This document shows positions 36,403-48,400 of a stretch of DNA of 64,000 nucleotides, in pieces. Origin of the DNA: Musa acuminata AAA Group. Its lineage: Eukaryota; Streptophyta; Magnoliopsida; Zingiberales; Musaceae. Position 1 is the stretch's first letter. Every line of letters begins with the position of its first letter. The stretch spans positions 12,823,001-12,887,000 of the forward strand of contig NC_088327.1 in NCBI RefSeq assembly GCF_036884655.1, read 5' to 3'. A program made the position numbers and the translations under genes. The notes beneath the pieces were generated by a model. The model had not been told where the DNA came from, ran no database searches, and worked only from the letters and a program-made list of their open reading frames with translations.

Positions 36403-37920
36403 TGCACAGCAGAAGAACATAAAACAAAAATCCTAATTTTTTTAAAATGTGTTCATTGTCGTACAAAGATTGATACACAAAACCTGCGAAACTGAAAACT
36501 ATGTGTGAGATAGTTATGTTATTTGGGGAGATCATATATCCCTAAATTCCTACAGATCTGTGGGAGATGATGGAGGAGGTTAAGCATCCTCCTCTTTGGT
36601 GGTGATCCACATGGCAGGAGTTGTGAAGATACTCCTTAAATCGATGCCCAAATTTCACACCTGTTGGTTGAGGAGGAGAAGGGGAGAGGAAAATAGGAGG
36701 TGACAATCAAGAAGCCTAGCCTATGGCCCTTTGGTTCTCTTCAATTTATAGAGGCCCTCATATTAACTTAACACGAATGGATCATACCCTATTGAGTATT
36801 GGATCTCCATCTAACTACCTAAGCCACTTAGATTAGTGGATCTCTATCCAATAATCTCTCATTAGCTCTTATTGAATCTCATATATATGATCCAATAATT
36901 TAGAGGCTTATTGGATATCCAATAAGATATGATATATCATATCTGAACCTCTACTCATCGCAATACATAACATATATGTGTGACCCTCTAGGCTCAATAT
37001 TGAGCTAGTAGTGAGTCATACCTATCAAAACTCTTTCTAGTTCAGTGAATTATTATTTCCATAATAATTCACTCAACTCATCGACTACAAACGTACTATG
37101 CCACTATACCATAGTCCCTAGATGATATAAGGAAATCTAATTCTTTGGACATATTTATTCTTAGTTACAATGTACATATAGTCCCTCATCCATCTAATAT
37201 CCCAGAGACCGTATACTAAGTATGGTGCTATAAGGCTTATATAGTTTCTTCTCGAATCTCGCTCTATTTGGATTCCCCTAGAGAACTATTTCTCTCTTAA
37301 TCCAAATGACCTTAACCAAGAATTTATCTAAGAAAAAACACTTGGGATATTCTTCTCATGATACCGAGAGTGGATGATTCTCTATCGACACCCAATAGCC
37401 CTCGTAAGATTGATTGTCACTCAGAATCGACACCCAATAGCCCTCGTAAGATTGATTGTCACTCCCGATGACTGGCTATACTAGATCTGGAACTTCCAAA
37501 CTTACAAGTCTGGTATCAAAGAGTGTAGTACTCATACAAGACATCCTTTGTGTTTTAAGTCTAAGGACCAGGTACACTATTGGGATGACGAAATTATTAT
37601 CTGATAATGAGGAATCATTAACCATCCAACATTCCATAAGCAGATCAATCAGTGAACTCATTCTCTAATGAGCACCTACACTATAGCCCTAGTATCCCTA
37701 CACGAGTAACTATGAGACCAGTCGCCTTCATAATATGGATAGGTATTCAACACACTAGTATGTCCGATTATCTCGATGTCCCTATTGAGAAACCTATAAC
37801 TAGGATTATTTATGGTATATGTTTAAAGGTGAATCGGTCTCATTATCATGATCTCATCACGATCCAATTTCCATTGTACAAATCCATAGACATCATAATA
37901 TATTTATGCAACAAGCTCCC
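36403..37920 (+). mobile_element. LTR-2 relative, 5'-truncated and old
   Basis: Begins at 'acatgcacagcagaagaa', about 20 bp inside the LTR-2 start, and runs to about 37,920. Contains a local duplication of about 47 bp near 37,380-37,460 and both conserved palindromes. Substitutions relative to A are numerous. Confidence 0.65.
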
Positions 37921-38105
37921 AAGATCTCGAAGGGTTTAGACTTTAGAGGCTTAGGTGGGGAGTGAGTCCCACTCCTTAGCTAGTGAGGGATTTAAGGGAG
38001 AGCTGCCAATCTCTCTCCTCCTATGATTGAGACAAGTGTCCCATCTAGGATAAACCCTAAGGGGCTCCGATGGCGGAAAAGCTTAAAGCCCACCAAGATG
38101 GGAGA
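37921..38105 (+). mobile_element. Gypsy internal sequence, left of the nested solo LTR
   Basis: Contains phrases such as 'gatggcggaaaagcttaaag' that recur in the repeats at 39,720-40,540. It continues at 39,698 after the solo LTR is removed. No open frame. Confidence 0.5.
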
Positions 38106-39697
38106 TGTAGGGAAATCTATGGGCAACATCACATGTGTAAAGGAAGAACATAAAATAAAACCCTAAATTTTTCTAAAAGTTGTTCATCGTCGTGTAAAGA
38201 TTGGTGTGTTAAAATCCATGAAACTTAAATTCACGTATGAGATAGATGTGTTTTACCTAGGGAGATTGTATATTCTTGAATCCATGTAGATCTGTATGAG
38301 AAGATGAAAGAGGTCAAACGCTCTTTTCTCTATCGGTATCCATACAATAGGGCTGCAACGATGCTCCTCAAATCTCCATGTCTGCTACCTGAAGTGGAGA
38401 ATGGGAGAGGAGAATAGGAGGTGGCAACTAGGAAGCCCTAGTCTATGGGCCTTTAGTTCCCTCCTATTTATAAAGGCCCCCAATTAACTTAACCCTAATG
38501 GATCCTACCCTATTAGGTACTAATTCTCCATCCAATTACCCAACCCTCCTAGACCAGTGGATCTCTACCCAATAATCTCTTGTTAGCTCTTATTGAATTA
38601 TATCCATGGGATCCAATAATTTAGGGGTTTATTGGATATCCAATAAGATAGGGGCTCCGACGGATATCTCATATTTGAACCTCTAGTCATCGCAATGCCT
38701 ACCATATACATGTAACCCTACAGGCCCAATATTGAGCTGGTCATAAGTCATATCTGTCAGAACTCCTTTTGGCTTTGTGAATTATTATCTCCATAATAAT
38801 TCACTCAACTTATCAATTGCGGAGGAACTAAGCCACTAGATGATACAAGAAAATCTAATATATTTGACCTATATGCCCTCTATTACCATATACCTATAGT
38901 CCCTCATCTATCTAATATCCTAGAAATCATATATCAGGCATGGTGTTGTTAGGCCCATATAGTTTCTCCTCGAGTCTTGCTCTAATCGGATTCTCTTGGA
39001 GAACTTTTTATCTCTCAAATCGAACGACCTTGGCCATAGATTTATTTAAGCAAGAACATACAGGATATTCCTCTCATAATACCGAGAGTAGATGATCCTC
39101 TATCGACACTCAATAGCCCTTGTAAGATTGATTGCCACTATCAATAACCGACTATACTAGATTTGGAACTTACAAACCTTTAAGTTTGGTATCAAAGAGT
39201 GGATTACTCATACAAGACATTCTTGGTGTCTCAAGTCTAAGAATCAAATACACTACTGAGACTACGGAATCACTATCTAATAGTAAGGTATCATCGACTA
39301 TCCAACATTCCGTGAGCGGATCAATCAATGAACTCATTCTCCAATGAGCACTTGCATTGTATCCTTAGTGTCCCCACATGAGCAGCTATGAGACCAACTA
39401 CTTCCATCATATGAATAGGTATATAACATACCAATCTATCAAGTTATCTCGATTTCCTTCTTGAGTAACTTATGACCAGGATTATTTAGGGTTTACATTT
39501 AAAGGTGAATCAGTCTCATTATCGTGATCTCATCACGATCCAATTCTCATTGCACAGATTCATGGATATCATAATATATACAACACGTAAGATAAAATTA
39601 TAAAATATCAAATAATGATAATAAGTAAAAAGAGTGTATGTCGAGTCACACATACTATCACTCACGTGATTGGCTTACAGGGCATCTATGACTAGCA
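38106..39697 (+). mobile_element. Solo LTR-2 with 5-bp target-site duplication
   Basis: TGTAGGGAAATC...CTAGCA, 1,592 bp, flanked on both sides by ggaga (38,101-38,105 and 39,698-39,702). The perfect duplication shows true insertion followed by LTR-LTR deletion, and fixes the ends of the LTR-2 family. It is nested in gypsy internal sequence. Confidence 0.85.
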
Positions 39698-40659
39698 GGA
39701 GAGGTCTCAAAATCTGTCATGAGAAAATCACATTTCGAGATCTACCATAATGGAATGAGCCTCGAAATCCACTACGGTGGAGTAAGCCTCGAAATCTGCC
39801 ATGGCGGAATGGGCCGTGAAATCCACCACTATGGAGTGAAGCTCCGAAATCCTCCATGGTATTCTTAAGATTCGCTATGACTAAAAAGGGACGAGATATG
39901 TCATGACAGAGAGAGGACTTGAAAGCTTGTCACGACAAGCAATCCCAAGATCTGGAGAAGGGACAAGGGATCCACCACAACGTGGAGTCCTGAGATCCAT
40001 TACGATGGATAAGGGATAAGAGATTAGCCATAGTAGAGAGAAGACTTGAAGACTTGCCATGGCAGGTCGAGAAACTCAAGATCCGCTACGGTAGAGAAGG
40101 GACATGGGAATCCGCCACAGTGGAGATCTCGAGCCAAAAGCGCTCAAAGCATGTGAGTCAGGAAAACTCGATCTATACCAAGATAAATCCGCTATGATGG
40201 AGGTGCAAAGCTTAAAGCTCCTTAGACATGTGAATCAGGAAAACCTAACCTATGCTAAAGTAAATCCACTATGACAAAGGCATAAAGCTAAAAACACTTG
40301 AGGCGTGTGAGTCAAGAAAATTCGACCCATGCCAAGGTAAATCCGCTATGGTAGAGGCACAAAGCTAAAAGTACCCGAGGTATGTGAGTTGCGATAACCT
40401 GACCTGTACCAAGATAAATTTGCTATGGCGGTTACATAAAGGTAAAAGTGCCCAAGGTATGTGAGTCAAGAAAACCCGACCCATGCCAAGGTAAATCCAC
40501 TATGATAAAAACACAAGCCCAATATACTCAAGACACCTAAATCAGGAAAACCTAACTCGCAAGACAAGATCCTGAAAGCTCCCATATTAGACGAACTAAA
40601 CGATGCACTCCGAACCCCTCTTACAAGATCCATGAAGCATGCCTTCACGAGAGGATAAA
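39698..40659 (+). mobile_element. 3' internal region of a gypsy-like element with tandem repeats
   Basis: Non-coding. First part (to about 40,130) has irregular ~30-40 bp repeats built on 'gaaatccgccatggtgga'-like phrases; the second part is the 77-bp array. It abuts LTR-1 at 40,660, preceded by purine-rich 'gagaggataaa', a plausible polypurine tract. Confidence 0.6.
40153..40538. repeat. 77-bp tandem repeat, about five units
   Basis: The marker 'gtgagtcaggaaaa' recurs at 40,153, 40,230, 40,307, 40,384 and 40,461, each exactly 77 bp apart. Units share 'ccaaggtaaatccgctatg' and 'gcacaaagctaaaag'. Part of the gypsy internal region. Confidence 0.9.
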
Positions 40660-41280
40660 TGATAGGAAATATTTTGGCAACTAATCCTCATCCACCAACT
40701 AATCACCCTAGAAACGCTGACATGAAAGAAAATGGTTGAATCACCCTCTATTGGGCAATAACGTGAGGGGTGGTTATGGTCTATCGATCCCCATGGATAA
40801 TAGTTCATGAGATGTTGTTCGGACTAGCCCTATCAACCTTTGTGACCAATAGTTCACAGATATCATTCGAGTCTATCCCCCCTTCTATCGGTCCTTATAG
40901 ACAATAGTCCACAGAAGATCGTTCAGGCCTATCGTCCCCATGGATAAAACATAAAGGGGGCAACGTTGAGTCTATTATGAAGGATCTCCTTAATCGGTCA
41001 GGTATAAAAGTTGACCCCTAGCGTCGGCCCAGAGGTCAGATCTCTTTCCAAAAACTCTCACACCCCATATAATTTTCAAAACTAACTTGTATATCGAAGG
41101 GGTTGGGTCGAGAAACTCCTCCCGACACTGACCTTCTTACAGGAACCTACTGAGAAGCTAGATCCCCCCTCGGCCTGACCTTAAGACCACCTCAGATAAA
41201 TCGAGATTACGCAAAAATCAACTCAGAGCTACTTCTGTCACGCTAGAGCCATCACAATGATATCTTGAACATCTCAACAA
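40660..41280 (+). mobile_element. LTR-1, old 3' copy
   Basis: Starts TGATAGGAAATATTTTGGC, has a TATAAAA box near 41,003, and follows LTR-1 to about 41,280, where similarity fades before the normal 3' end. Right-hand limit of the repeat block. Confidence 0.65.
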
Positions 41281-42146
41281 AGTCAAACCTTTATACACAT
41301 AATGAATTAAAGAAACTAAAGAAAGCCGAATCAATTTTTTTCTCAAATCAAAATAGAGAATCATAAGTTTTATTTTTAATCTGTAATAAAGTAGGGGATA
41401 AGAATTTTTTCTTAAAAATATTGAAGTATTATTGTTGAAGAAGCCTATTAGATACAAAACCGTACTCGAGAGTACAAAAGAGGAAAAAACCACAGAGGTC
41501 ATTCGTTTTTCCAAGATTGGATGATCTTTATGTTTTTCTGGGCGATCAATGTATATAATTACTTATTTCTCTATAAACATCAGGGAATTTATAACCATAA
41601 AAAGAAGCCAAGCAAGAGACAAAATCCCTTTAACACAATTCCGATGTTTCCCGTGGGGGTTTTTTTCTCTATCCAAAATCTTCGCCCGTGACTCGACGTC
41701 TGATTTCACGATCGATCGACCAACGAATTTTACTCGCTGAATACACCACACCGGTAATAAAGGGTAACGGTTAGATACGGCCCTTCAAGGACTGACCCAT
41801 AGTGGGCCCCATGGCCAACAGATTCCACATCACCCTGGAGTCTTTTCCCCGGTGACTCGATCGATCGATAGTGCATCCGTGGGACTCCCCACGTTGACAA
41901 CGATACGCCGGTAACGAATTCCCCAGAAAGTATAAACGTGGCTCCCTTGTGTTGGACCTCATCGGGTGTCCACTCCATCATTTGGGCTCTGTTCTAATAC
42001 CAACAGCGGATCTCCTCGTAGACCGCTTCCACTCGCTCCGTAACGCTTCCCCGCGACTTGGCAAGAATGAAACAAGGGCTTAGTAACCGACTCCCCATTC
42101 CTGCCATTTCTCCCTATCGGTTCCCGATCTCCTCCTCCGTCTCGCC
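41281..42146. other. Intergenic region and OR23 promoter/leader
   Basis: AT-rich to about 41,640, then GC rises toward the gene. A minus-strand frame at 41,218-41,514 has no recognisable domain and I do not call it. No TATA box I can defend; the last ~150 bp are CT-rich. Confidence 0.45.
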
Positions 42147-45100
42147 ATGGCGTCGCCGTCGTCCACCTCCACCGCCATCGCCGCTGAAGCCCTAACCCCG
42201 AACGCGGCCATCCGAGGAACCTTGATCCCCAGCCTACCTGACGACCTTGCGGCCGTGATCCTCGCGTCGATCCCCTACTCCCACCAGTCCCGCCTCCGCG
42301 CCACCGCCCGGTCGTGGCGCGCCTTTCTCGCCCCGCGCACCCTTCTCCCCCTCCGCCGCAGTCTTCGCCTCCCCTGCCGCCACCTCCTGGCCCTATTCCC
42401 CGCCGATCCCGCCATCACCCCGCCTTGCCTCTTCGACCCTGCCACCGCTGCCTGGGCCCTGCTGCCCCCGCTCCCCTGCAGCCCCTACCTGTACGGCCTC
42501 TCGAACTTCGTACCTGTCGCCCTCGGCCACCACCTCTACGTCCTCGGCGGGTCCCAGTTCGACGCCCGTTCCTACCCCCTCGGGCACCCCATCGCCTCCG
42601 CCGCCGTCCACCGCCTCGACCTCACCGCTCCTCCGACGCTCTCTTGGGACCACCTCCCTGACATGCTCTTCCCCCGTGGCAGCTTCGCCTGCGCGCCGTT
42701 GCGCCCATCAGACGGTGGCAACAACGATGAGGACACGATCATCGTCGCTGGCGGCGGCTCACGCCACACGATGTTCCCCTCCGTGGGCAGCCGGATGAGC
42801 TCCGTGGAGTGCTACTGCGTTCGATCTGGTGAGTGGAGAATATGGACAGGGCTGCCGAGGGACAGGGCAGGGTCCGTGGGGTTTTTGGTCAGGAGGGAAG
42901 CCGGGGAGGAGGACGAATTCTGGGTTATGGGAGGTTACGGTGACTACAGGACGTTGGCAGGAGTGGTGCCAGCGGATGTGTACTACAAAGACGCTATGGT
43001 GCTAGGCCTTAGGAGTGGGAAATGGAGGGAAGTGGAAGCCATGTGGGAGGAAGGGGAGCGAAGGAAACTGGGGGCAGTAGTGGCACTTGATGGAGAAGAT
43101 GGTCAGACGAAGGAGATATTTATGCTCGACACAAATGATATATTCAGGTAATTTTTTTAAAACTTAGGATTAGTTGATTTTGATGGTTTTTTTAATTGCA
43201 TCTAAAAGTTTCTTATGTTGCATTTTCATCTGAAAATTATATATGAAATTTTCTTTATAATTATAAGCTTTGATTTTTTACAGTTTTTTTTGCCTTCATT
43301 TTCAACTGTATTGCACATGCAATGATAGAAGTTTTTTAATTTTTATTTCTTTCTATCATTCGCTAAATATGGAAGATCACTTGGGTTAGTTTTGCAATTA
43401 ATCTTCACTAGACTTCTTGTTCAACCATAAATATGTTAGAACATAATTCTTAGCAGATCTGATCTAATTGTTCTCTTTTTTGTAGCCTTTACAAGTTTTA
43501 AAAATAGTACATTTTGATACATAATCCTTAAAAAGCTGTTTTGATAGGATAATAATTATATTATCGATTCATGCATATGAGATTTGACAAAGTTTCATGC
43601 TTGTTGTCGGTGGTCTTATGTGTATGTTGTGTCAAAATTTTATTGAGATAATGAAAATACACCAATAGAAGAAGAAATGTCTGCATATTATTATTTTTGG
43701 TTGAAAAAAAATCTTGGGATAGATTTCTTAGTAGTTTAATATGATGGATTTTAGTGAAAAAGAAGATTTAGTAATTATATTGGTGTGTGATAAAATATAG
43801 AGAATAAGTGTATTGATCGGTGAAGCTTAATTGAGATTAATTACAATTTTATTTTTGAAAGAAAATCTTATAAACTAAAGGTTTTAGATTAGTACCAAGA
43901 TTGAATATATGAAATGTGGCTTTAGAAATACATAGAAAAGAGATAAGGGTCTGTTTAACATTAATAGATAAGAAGCTATCCTGAATAAAAAGTTTTAAAT
44001 ATTTTGGATGCAATGCTCAATCAGAATGGGAGATTGATAAAGACATTATTCATGAAGAAAAAGTTGGGTGATTAAAATGGAGATGAACGTTCCATGTTTT
44101 GTATGATTTAAGAAAAATTATGAGATACTTGTAAGGTTAGTCATGCTTAATGGGTCATGTGATTTAAGAAAAATTACAAGATACTTGTAAGGTTAGTCGT
44201 GCTTCATGAGTCATAGTGCTTGGGGTCAAGAAATATGTTCAATAAGCTAGTGCAACTAAATGAGAATCCCAAGATGGATGTGTGGAGTTATAAGAAATGA
44301 TGAATAAAAATTTCTTTTATTAGGGAACAATTAGGCATTTTCTTGATAGAGAATAAATGAGTGAAAATTATCTAATTGCATTGAACATGTTTGAAGGAGA
44401 CCTATAGATGAAGAGGTAGAGGGAGACATGAAAAAAATTTATTAAAAATAATAAAGACAAAGTGAGGTGCTTTGTCAAAACTCCAATTAAAACTTTATTA
44501 TAAGAAAGGCTCATTGTTGTTGTTATTTGTCATATTAGCAATCATATTATGTCTAAAACTGCCTCTACATGTATCTTGCTACCCTTCTTAAAGTCTATTT
44601 AATTTAATTCCAAAAATTTTAAGAAATAGCAAGTCTATCATAACTAAATTTTTAGGCACAAATATGTAAATGAACTCATTCAAATTTTGTCCTAAATCTG
44701 GACCTCATCAGTTGATTCTAAGACTTCAAGATAAACTTTTCAGACATGGTCGTTTGCCTTCTATTTTTCTATGATACTGTGCTCTTTGTACTTAGGCTAC
44801 CTAATTTACAAATAAGGGGATGTTTATTAAAAACTGGATGGTTTATGACTGTTGTTCGAGATCTTATGGACTAGAGATAAGGTGAGTTTTTCAACTTTGA
44901 AATGCAAAGTGGATTTCCATGGTGATATGTCACACTTAAAGCTACAGACGTTATGGTCATAAAATCTTGCATCATGGTTGTCCATGTCAGTGATTATGCT
45001 CATCAGTTTTTATAGAGTGGGGGTCAAACCTATTCCTTTTTTATTAAAAGTCGAACTTGGAGAATTTGCAGTGAGTTCCTGTTTCTTAGTATCATGATTA

Positions 45101-47553
45101 GATCTATATTTTAAGATACTCCTTAACTAGATTTTTCTTTTTATGATGATCGTCTTATGTATTTTACGTTTTCCTAAATTTCCTTGAACTAAGACCTACT
45201 GAAGAATGGTGTCTTATATTGGCTTTGTCTTGGATGTCAAAGGTCCCCAACACTACCGCCACTCCATATTTTCTTTTGCCACCTTGATCATTAAAGGCTA
45301 GAGGTCCATTGTGAAACCCCTTGAGTCTCAAGTCTTTTTCCCTTGAAATATGTGTTGAAGTGTTTCTTGAAACATCTTTATTTTGGGGGATCTCTGGCAG
45401 TGCCCCTTATCTTTTACGATTCACTGTATTGCTTTTTTAATCTTACCTCTTTGGATGTCTTAACCTGTGAATGTGGTTTGATACTCTAAACCATGTGAAT
45501 TTATGTCGTTATTCTTTTGTTCTCCCTCATCACTTCGCTTTAGGTCCCTAGATCTTGTCATGTGCTATGTGTGACCTAGTTCTTGGGTTAAGATACGTTT
45601 TATTTGTATCATGTTTGTTATACAAATAAATACAATGTACAGGCTACTTAGATGATGCCTTTCTTCACCATTAAATCTAGTTATCACTTATATTTCATTA
45701 GATGCTTTGGAAGATCATAGACTCCTATTTGGAATTGGAGAGACTGTTGTCGCTGTAGATCTTTTGAGTTCATTCTGTTTAAACGACATTTTCCTTACAA
45801 TGTTAACTGCTGTCATTTTCTAGACTTTGTGACACCTCCTGTTGGCAGTGACTAAGAAAACATTTGCCTCAAGATTCCAAAACATATATGGTAGATGTTT
45901 CCTCTAACTTCACCAGCCTGTGAATTATGGAAACTGATCTCTTCCTATTACAACATCTTTCTTAGATCGATCAAAAATTACATGGCAATGACTAGCAGTA
46001 TCACCTATAATCTTTTGCCTTATCTATTAAGGACCATTTTCTAAAAGTTACTTTTTGACTTTGGTATGAGTATCAAATGACTTGTCAGATACTCCTCTTT
46101 GTTAAGATATTCTCATTTCAGATTGTACAAATGTGGTGTCAGTACTAGTGAAGTCATCAGGTGCTCGGGCAGTGCGAGACCTGAGTGCCTCAGGATGACC
46201 TATGCAAGCAACTAGGCCTGGTCATCAGGCACACCCGGGTTGACATATATCACTCTTTTAGGATTGGATCATACCATGGCTCGAGTCAGCCACTTGATCT
46301 GATTTAATCAAGTACAAATTAAAACCTCAAACCTGCCCCTGCGATTACTTCTTCACGGAAAAACCTAGATTTTGACCATTGACTGCCTCTTCTTTTTGTC
46401 AACGACCAGCTCTCTCCTCCCTGTCTGTGACCAACCACTCCCTCAACAGTGTGCCTCTCTCCTCTTTGCCTCTGTGTGGGGGCTCTGGCAATCCACCTTC
46501 TTAAACTTCCTTTGCTCTCTGTTTTTCCCAGCAATTCTCGTTAAATGAATTCAATTTGATGCCTTAGTATTGATATTTGAAAATGAAATGATATTGTCTA
46601 ATTTTTATTTTTATTTTTACTGTTCTCCTTAATTATATTTTTTTATAATTTTTATATTGGCGAGTGTCAAGCACCTCAGACATTTTATATTTCACAGGCG
46701 CTATGTTTTTGTTGGAGTGCTGTGGCATTTTTTACCATTTCCAATATCACAGACTTCTCTTTGATGTGCATGATCTCACATGGATATTGATATTTAATAG
46801 GTACCATATCCTGATGACAGTTTGAATACATTTTAACCATGAAGTATCTTATTGCTGCTATGATCTACACAATACATATCTAGCAGTGTTGTTCTGTTGA
46901 TAGTTTAGATTTTAGGTTTTGTTTTAAAATTTCCAGTGGCATGTTAATGAAAATGTTTTCACATTTGACAAGATCCATTTCTATGCTGCATTCTTCACAT
47001 GATTGCAACTTTGTTTTGCTTGTTTAATTAGATAACTGAGCTTTAGTTAGCACGTTACTTAGAATAAGACTTTGATAAGATCAAATGCTCCAGTCTTAAC
47101 GTACAGAAGTAGATCACATTTAGGTAGTTGCTGAAATTGATGTTCAATGGTTTTGTATTGCATGATATGTGGACTTCTCAAAAGATGTTCCCTTATTTGT
47201 TTCCTGAGGTGGTTTAACATACCCTATTTCCTAAAATCATCAACTTGGAGACTTTTTTTTGCAGATATGACTTTGTTTTAAACCGTTGGATAAAAGAGTC
47301 TAGCTTACGAAAGAAGATTCCAGGTAGCAGCTCATGTTCGTTTGTTGCTATGAATGGAGAATTGTATGTGCTTACAACAGCAATACAGAGTCCTGATATA
47401 TCGGACCATCGGAGAATGCCCAAGAAAAGATGGACTTTAGATATTCAAATATACAACCCTGAAAAGAAGAGGTGGAGATTCATGACAACAAACCCACCTT
47501 TCAATCAAACCATTGATTTCAAAACTGTAATCACATGCACAATTCGACTGTAA
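42147..47553 (+). CDS. OR23: F-box/kelch-repeat protein, OR23-like (two exons)
   Basis: Likely substrate receptor of an SCF ubiquitin ligase. Exon 1 is 42,147-43,147 (donor TTCAG|GTAATT); exon 2 is 47,265-47,553 (acceptor TTTTGCAG|ATATG). The codon for Arg334 is split after its second base and the frame stays open, giving 429 residues. F-box: SLPDDLAAVILASIPYSHQS...SWRAFL (about 29-69). Kelch-type strands follow: LYVLGGSQF, IIVAGGGSR, FWVMGGYGDY, AMVLGLRSGKW and, in exon 2, GELYVLTT. Exon 1 is over 70% GC at its 5' end while exon 2 is about 40%, typical of monocots. OR23 is from memory of a similar Arabidopsis F-box/kelch protein; the family is sure, the orthology is not. Confidence 0.88.
43860..44530 (+). 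pseudogene. RTE/LINE-type reverse transcriptase remnant in the OR23 intron
   Basis: Broken frames read SFKYFGCNAQSEWEIDKDI, then LKWR and VLYDLRK, and further on HV, stop, RRPID, in the order typical of the C-terminal part of plant RTE-like LINE proteins. Many stops and shifts. Around 44,104-44,220 a ~58-bp segment is duplicated in tandem. Sense orientation to the host gene. Confidence 0.6.
46150..46690. mobile_element. Possible small DNA transposon in the OR23 intron
   Basis: Left end 'aggtgctcgggca' and right end whose complement reads 'gaggtgcttgaca' form imperfect inverted repeats about 530 bp apart, and the left end has clustered 'gcctcagg'-type motifs often seen at hAT-like MITE ends. 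No convincing 8-bp target duplication, so tentative. Confidence 0.3.
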
Positions 47554-48400
47554 TGTTCTGGGCGTCCTGCACCTTTTATAAGTGGTCAAAGCTTGTAGAT
47601 CTTTCATTTTCTCAACCCTGTAATAGATATTACGTGTATGAAATGTTGGTCAGGGCATTGAGTACTGATGTATAGCTGCATACTGTTGGTCGAGGGTTAA
47701 GGTAATTATTGTATATCAAAACTTGGGACGATTCAATCTATGTACATATTTTTGTATTTAGCCTCTCCTGGTTGTGTCCTTGTATTCAAGGCAGAGACAG
47801 TACTACTTGTAATTATGTAGGACAAAGCGTTTATTTGGTTGAAAACCTGTATTGTTTGTGCACATGCCTAACACGTTCAAGGAACTTTGGACATGTAATG
47901 GAAATCAATTCTCACTGGATCGATATGATGAGCATTTGTTCTTTGGAGATGATGAACTAGATGGTCCTGTTGTTTTGTAATGGTTAATTTTGTTGACATC
48001 CGATTGGCGGATTATTATAGGTCTTATATTTGTTTTGATGTGTATAGACGTGTGAATCTAATGTGTTATATATATATATATATATATATTCATTTGGAGT
48101 ATACTTATGGGCCAGTTCTTTTCATATTTTTTTTTATTTGGCCACTTACTGATTTTTAAGGTTAAGATGGTCGTCATCGACTGTTTTATTCTCCCAAGTT
48201 TATTTATTGGTATGTCTAAAATTTTTGAAGGTTAATATTGATTTGGGATTTTGTTTTTGGTATGATTTAATTCATTTTTATTCAATGATACTGTTGGCAT
48301 AAATCAATATATATTGATGGCTTTCCAGTTCAATAGGTTTATCGAAATTAGCATTGGTTCAATAAATTTAGACTATAAATTACTCGGAAATTTAGAAAAC
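47554..48400. other. OR23 3' flank
   Basis: Probable 3' UTR to about 48,000; a TA dinucleotide run lies at about 48,069-48,089. Nothing else recognised. Confidence 0.45.

Noticed and set aside
40153..40538. Regular repeats considered as a CRISPR array
   Set aside because: Units are 77-bp diverged tandem copies with no constant repeat alternating with unique spacers, inside a plant retroelement.
41218..41514. 98-residue minus-strand frame, hydrophobic and Lys/Leu-rich
   Set aside because: Looked briefly like organelle DNA, but I could match it to no plastid or mitochondrial protein, and it overlaps the degenerating LTR-1 end.
42314..42661. Pro/Arg-rich frame inside OR23 exon 1
   Set aside because: Second-frame shadow of a GC-rich exon.
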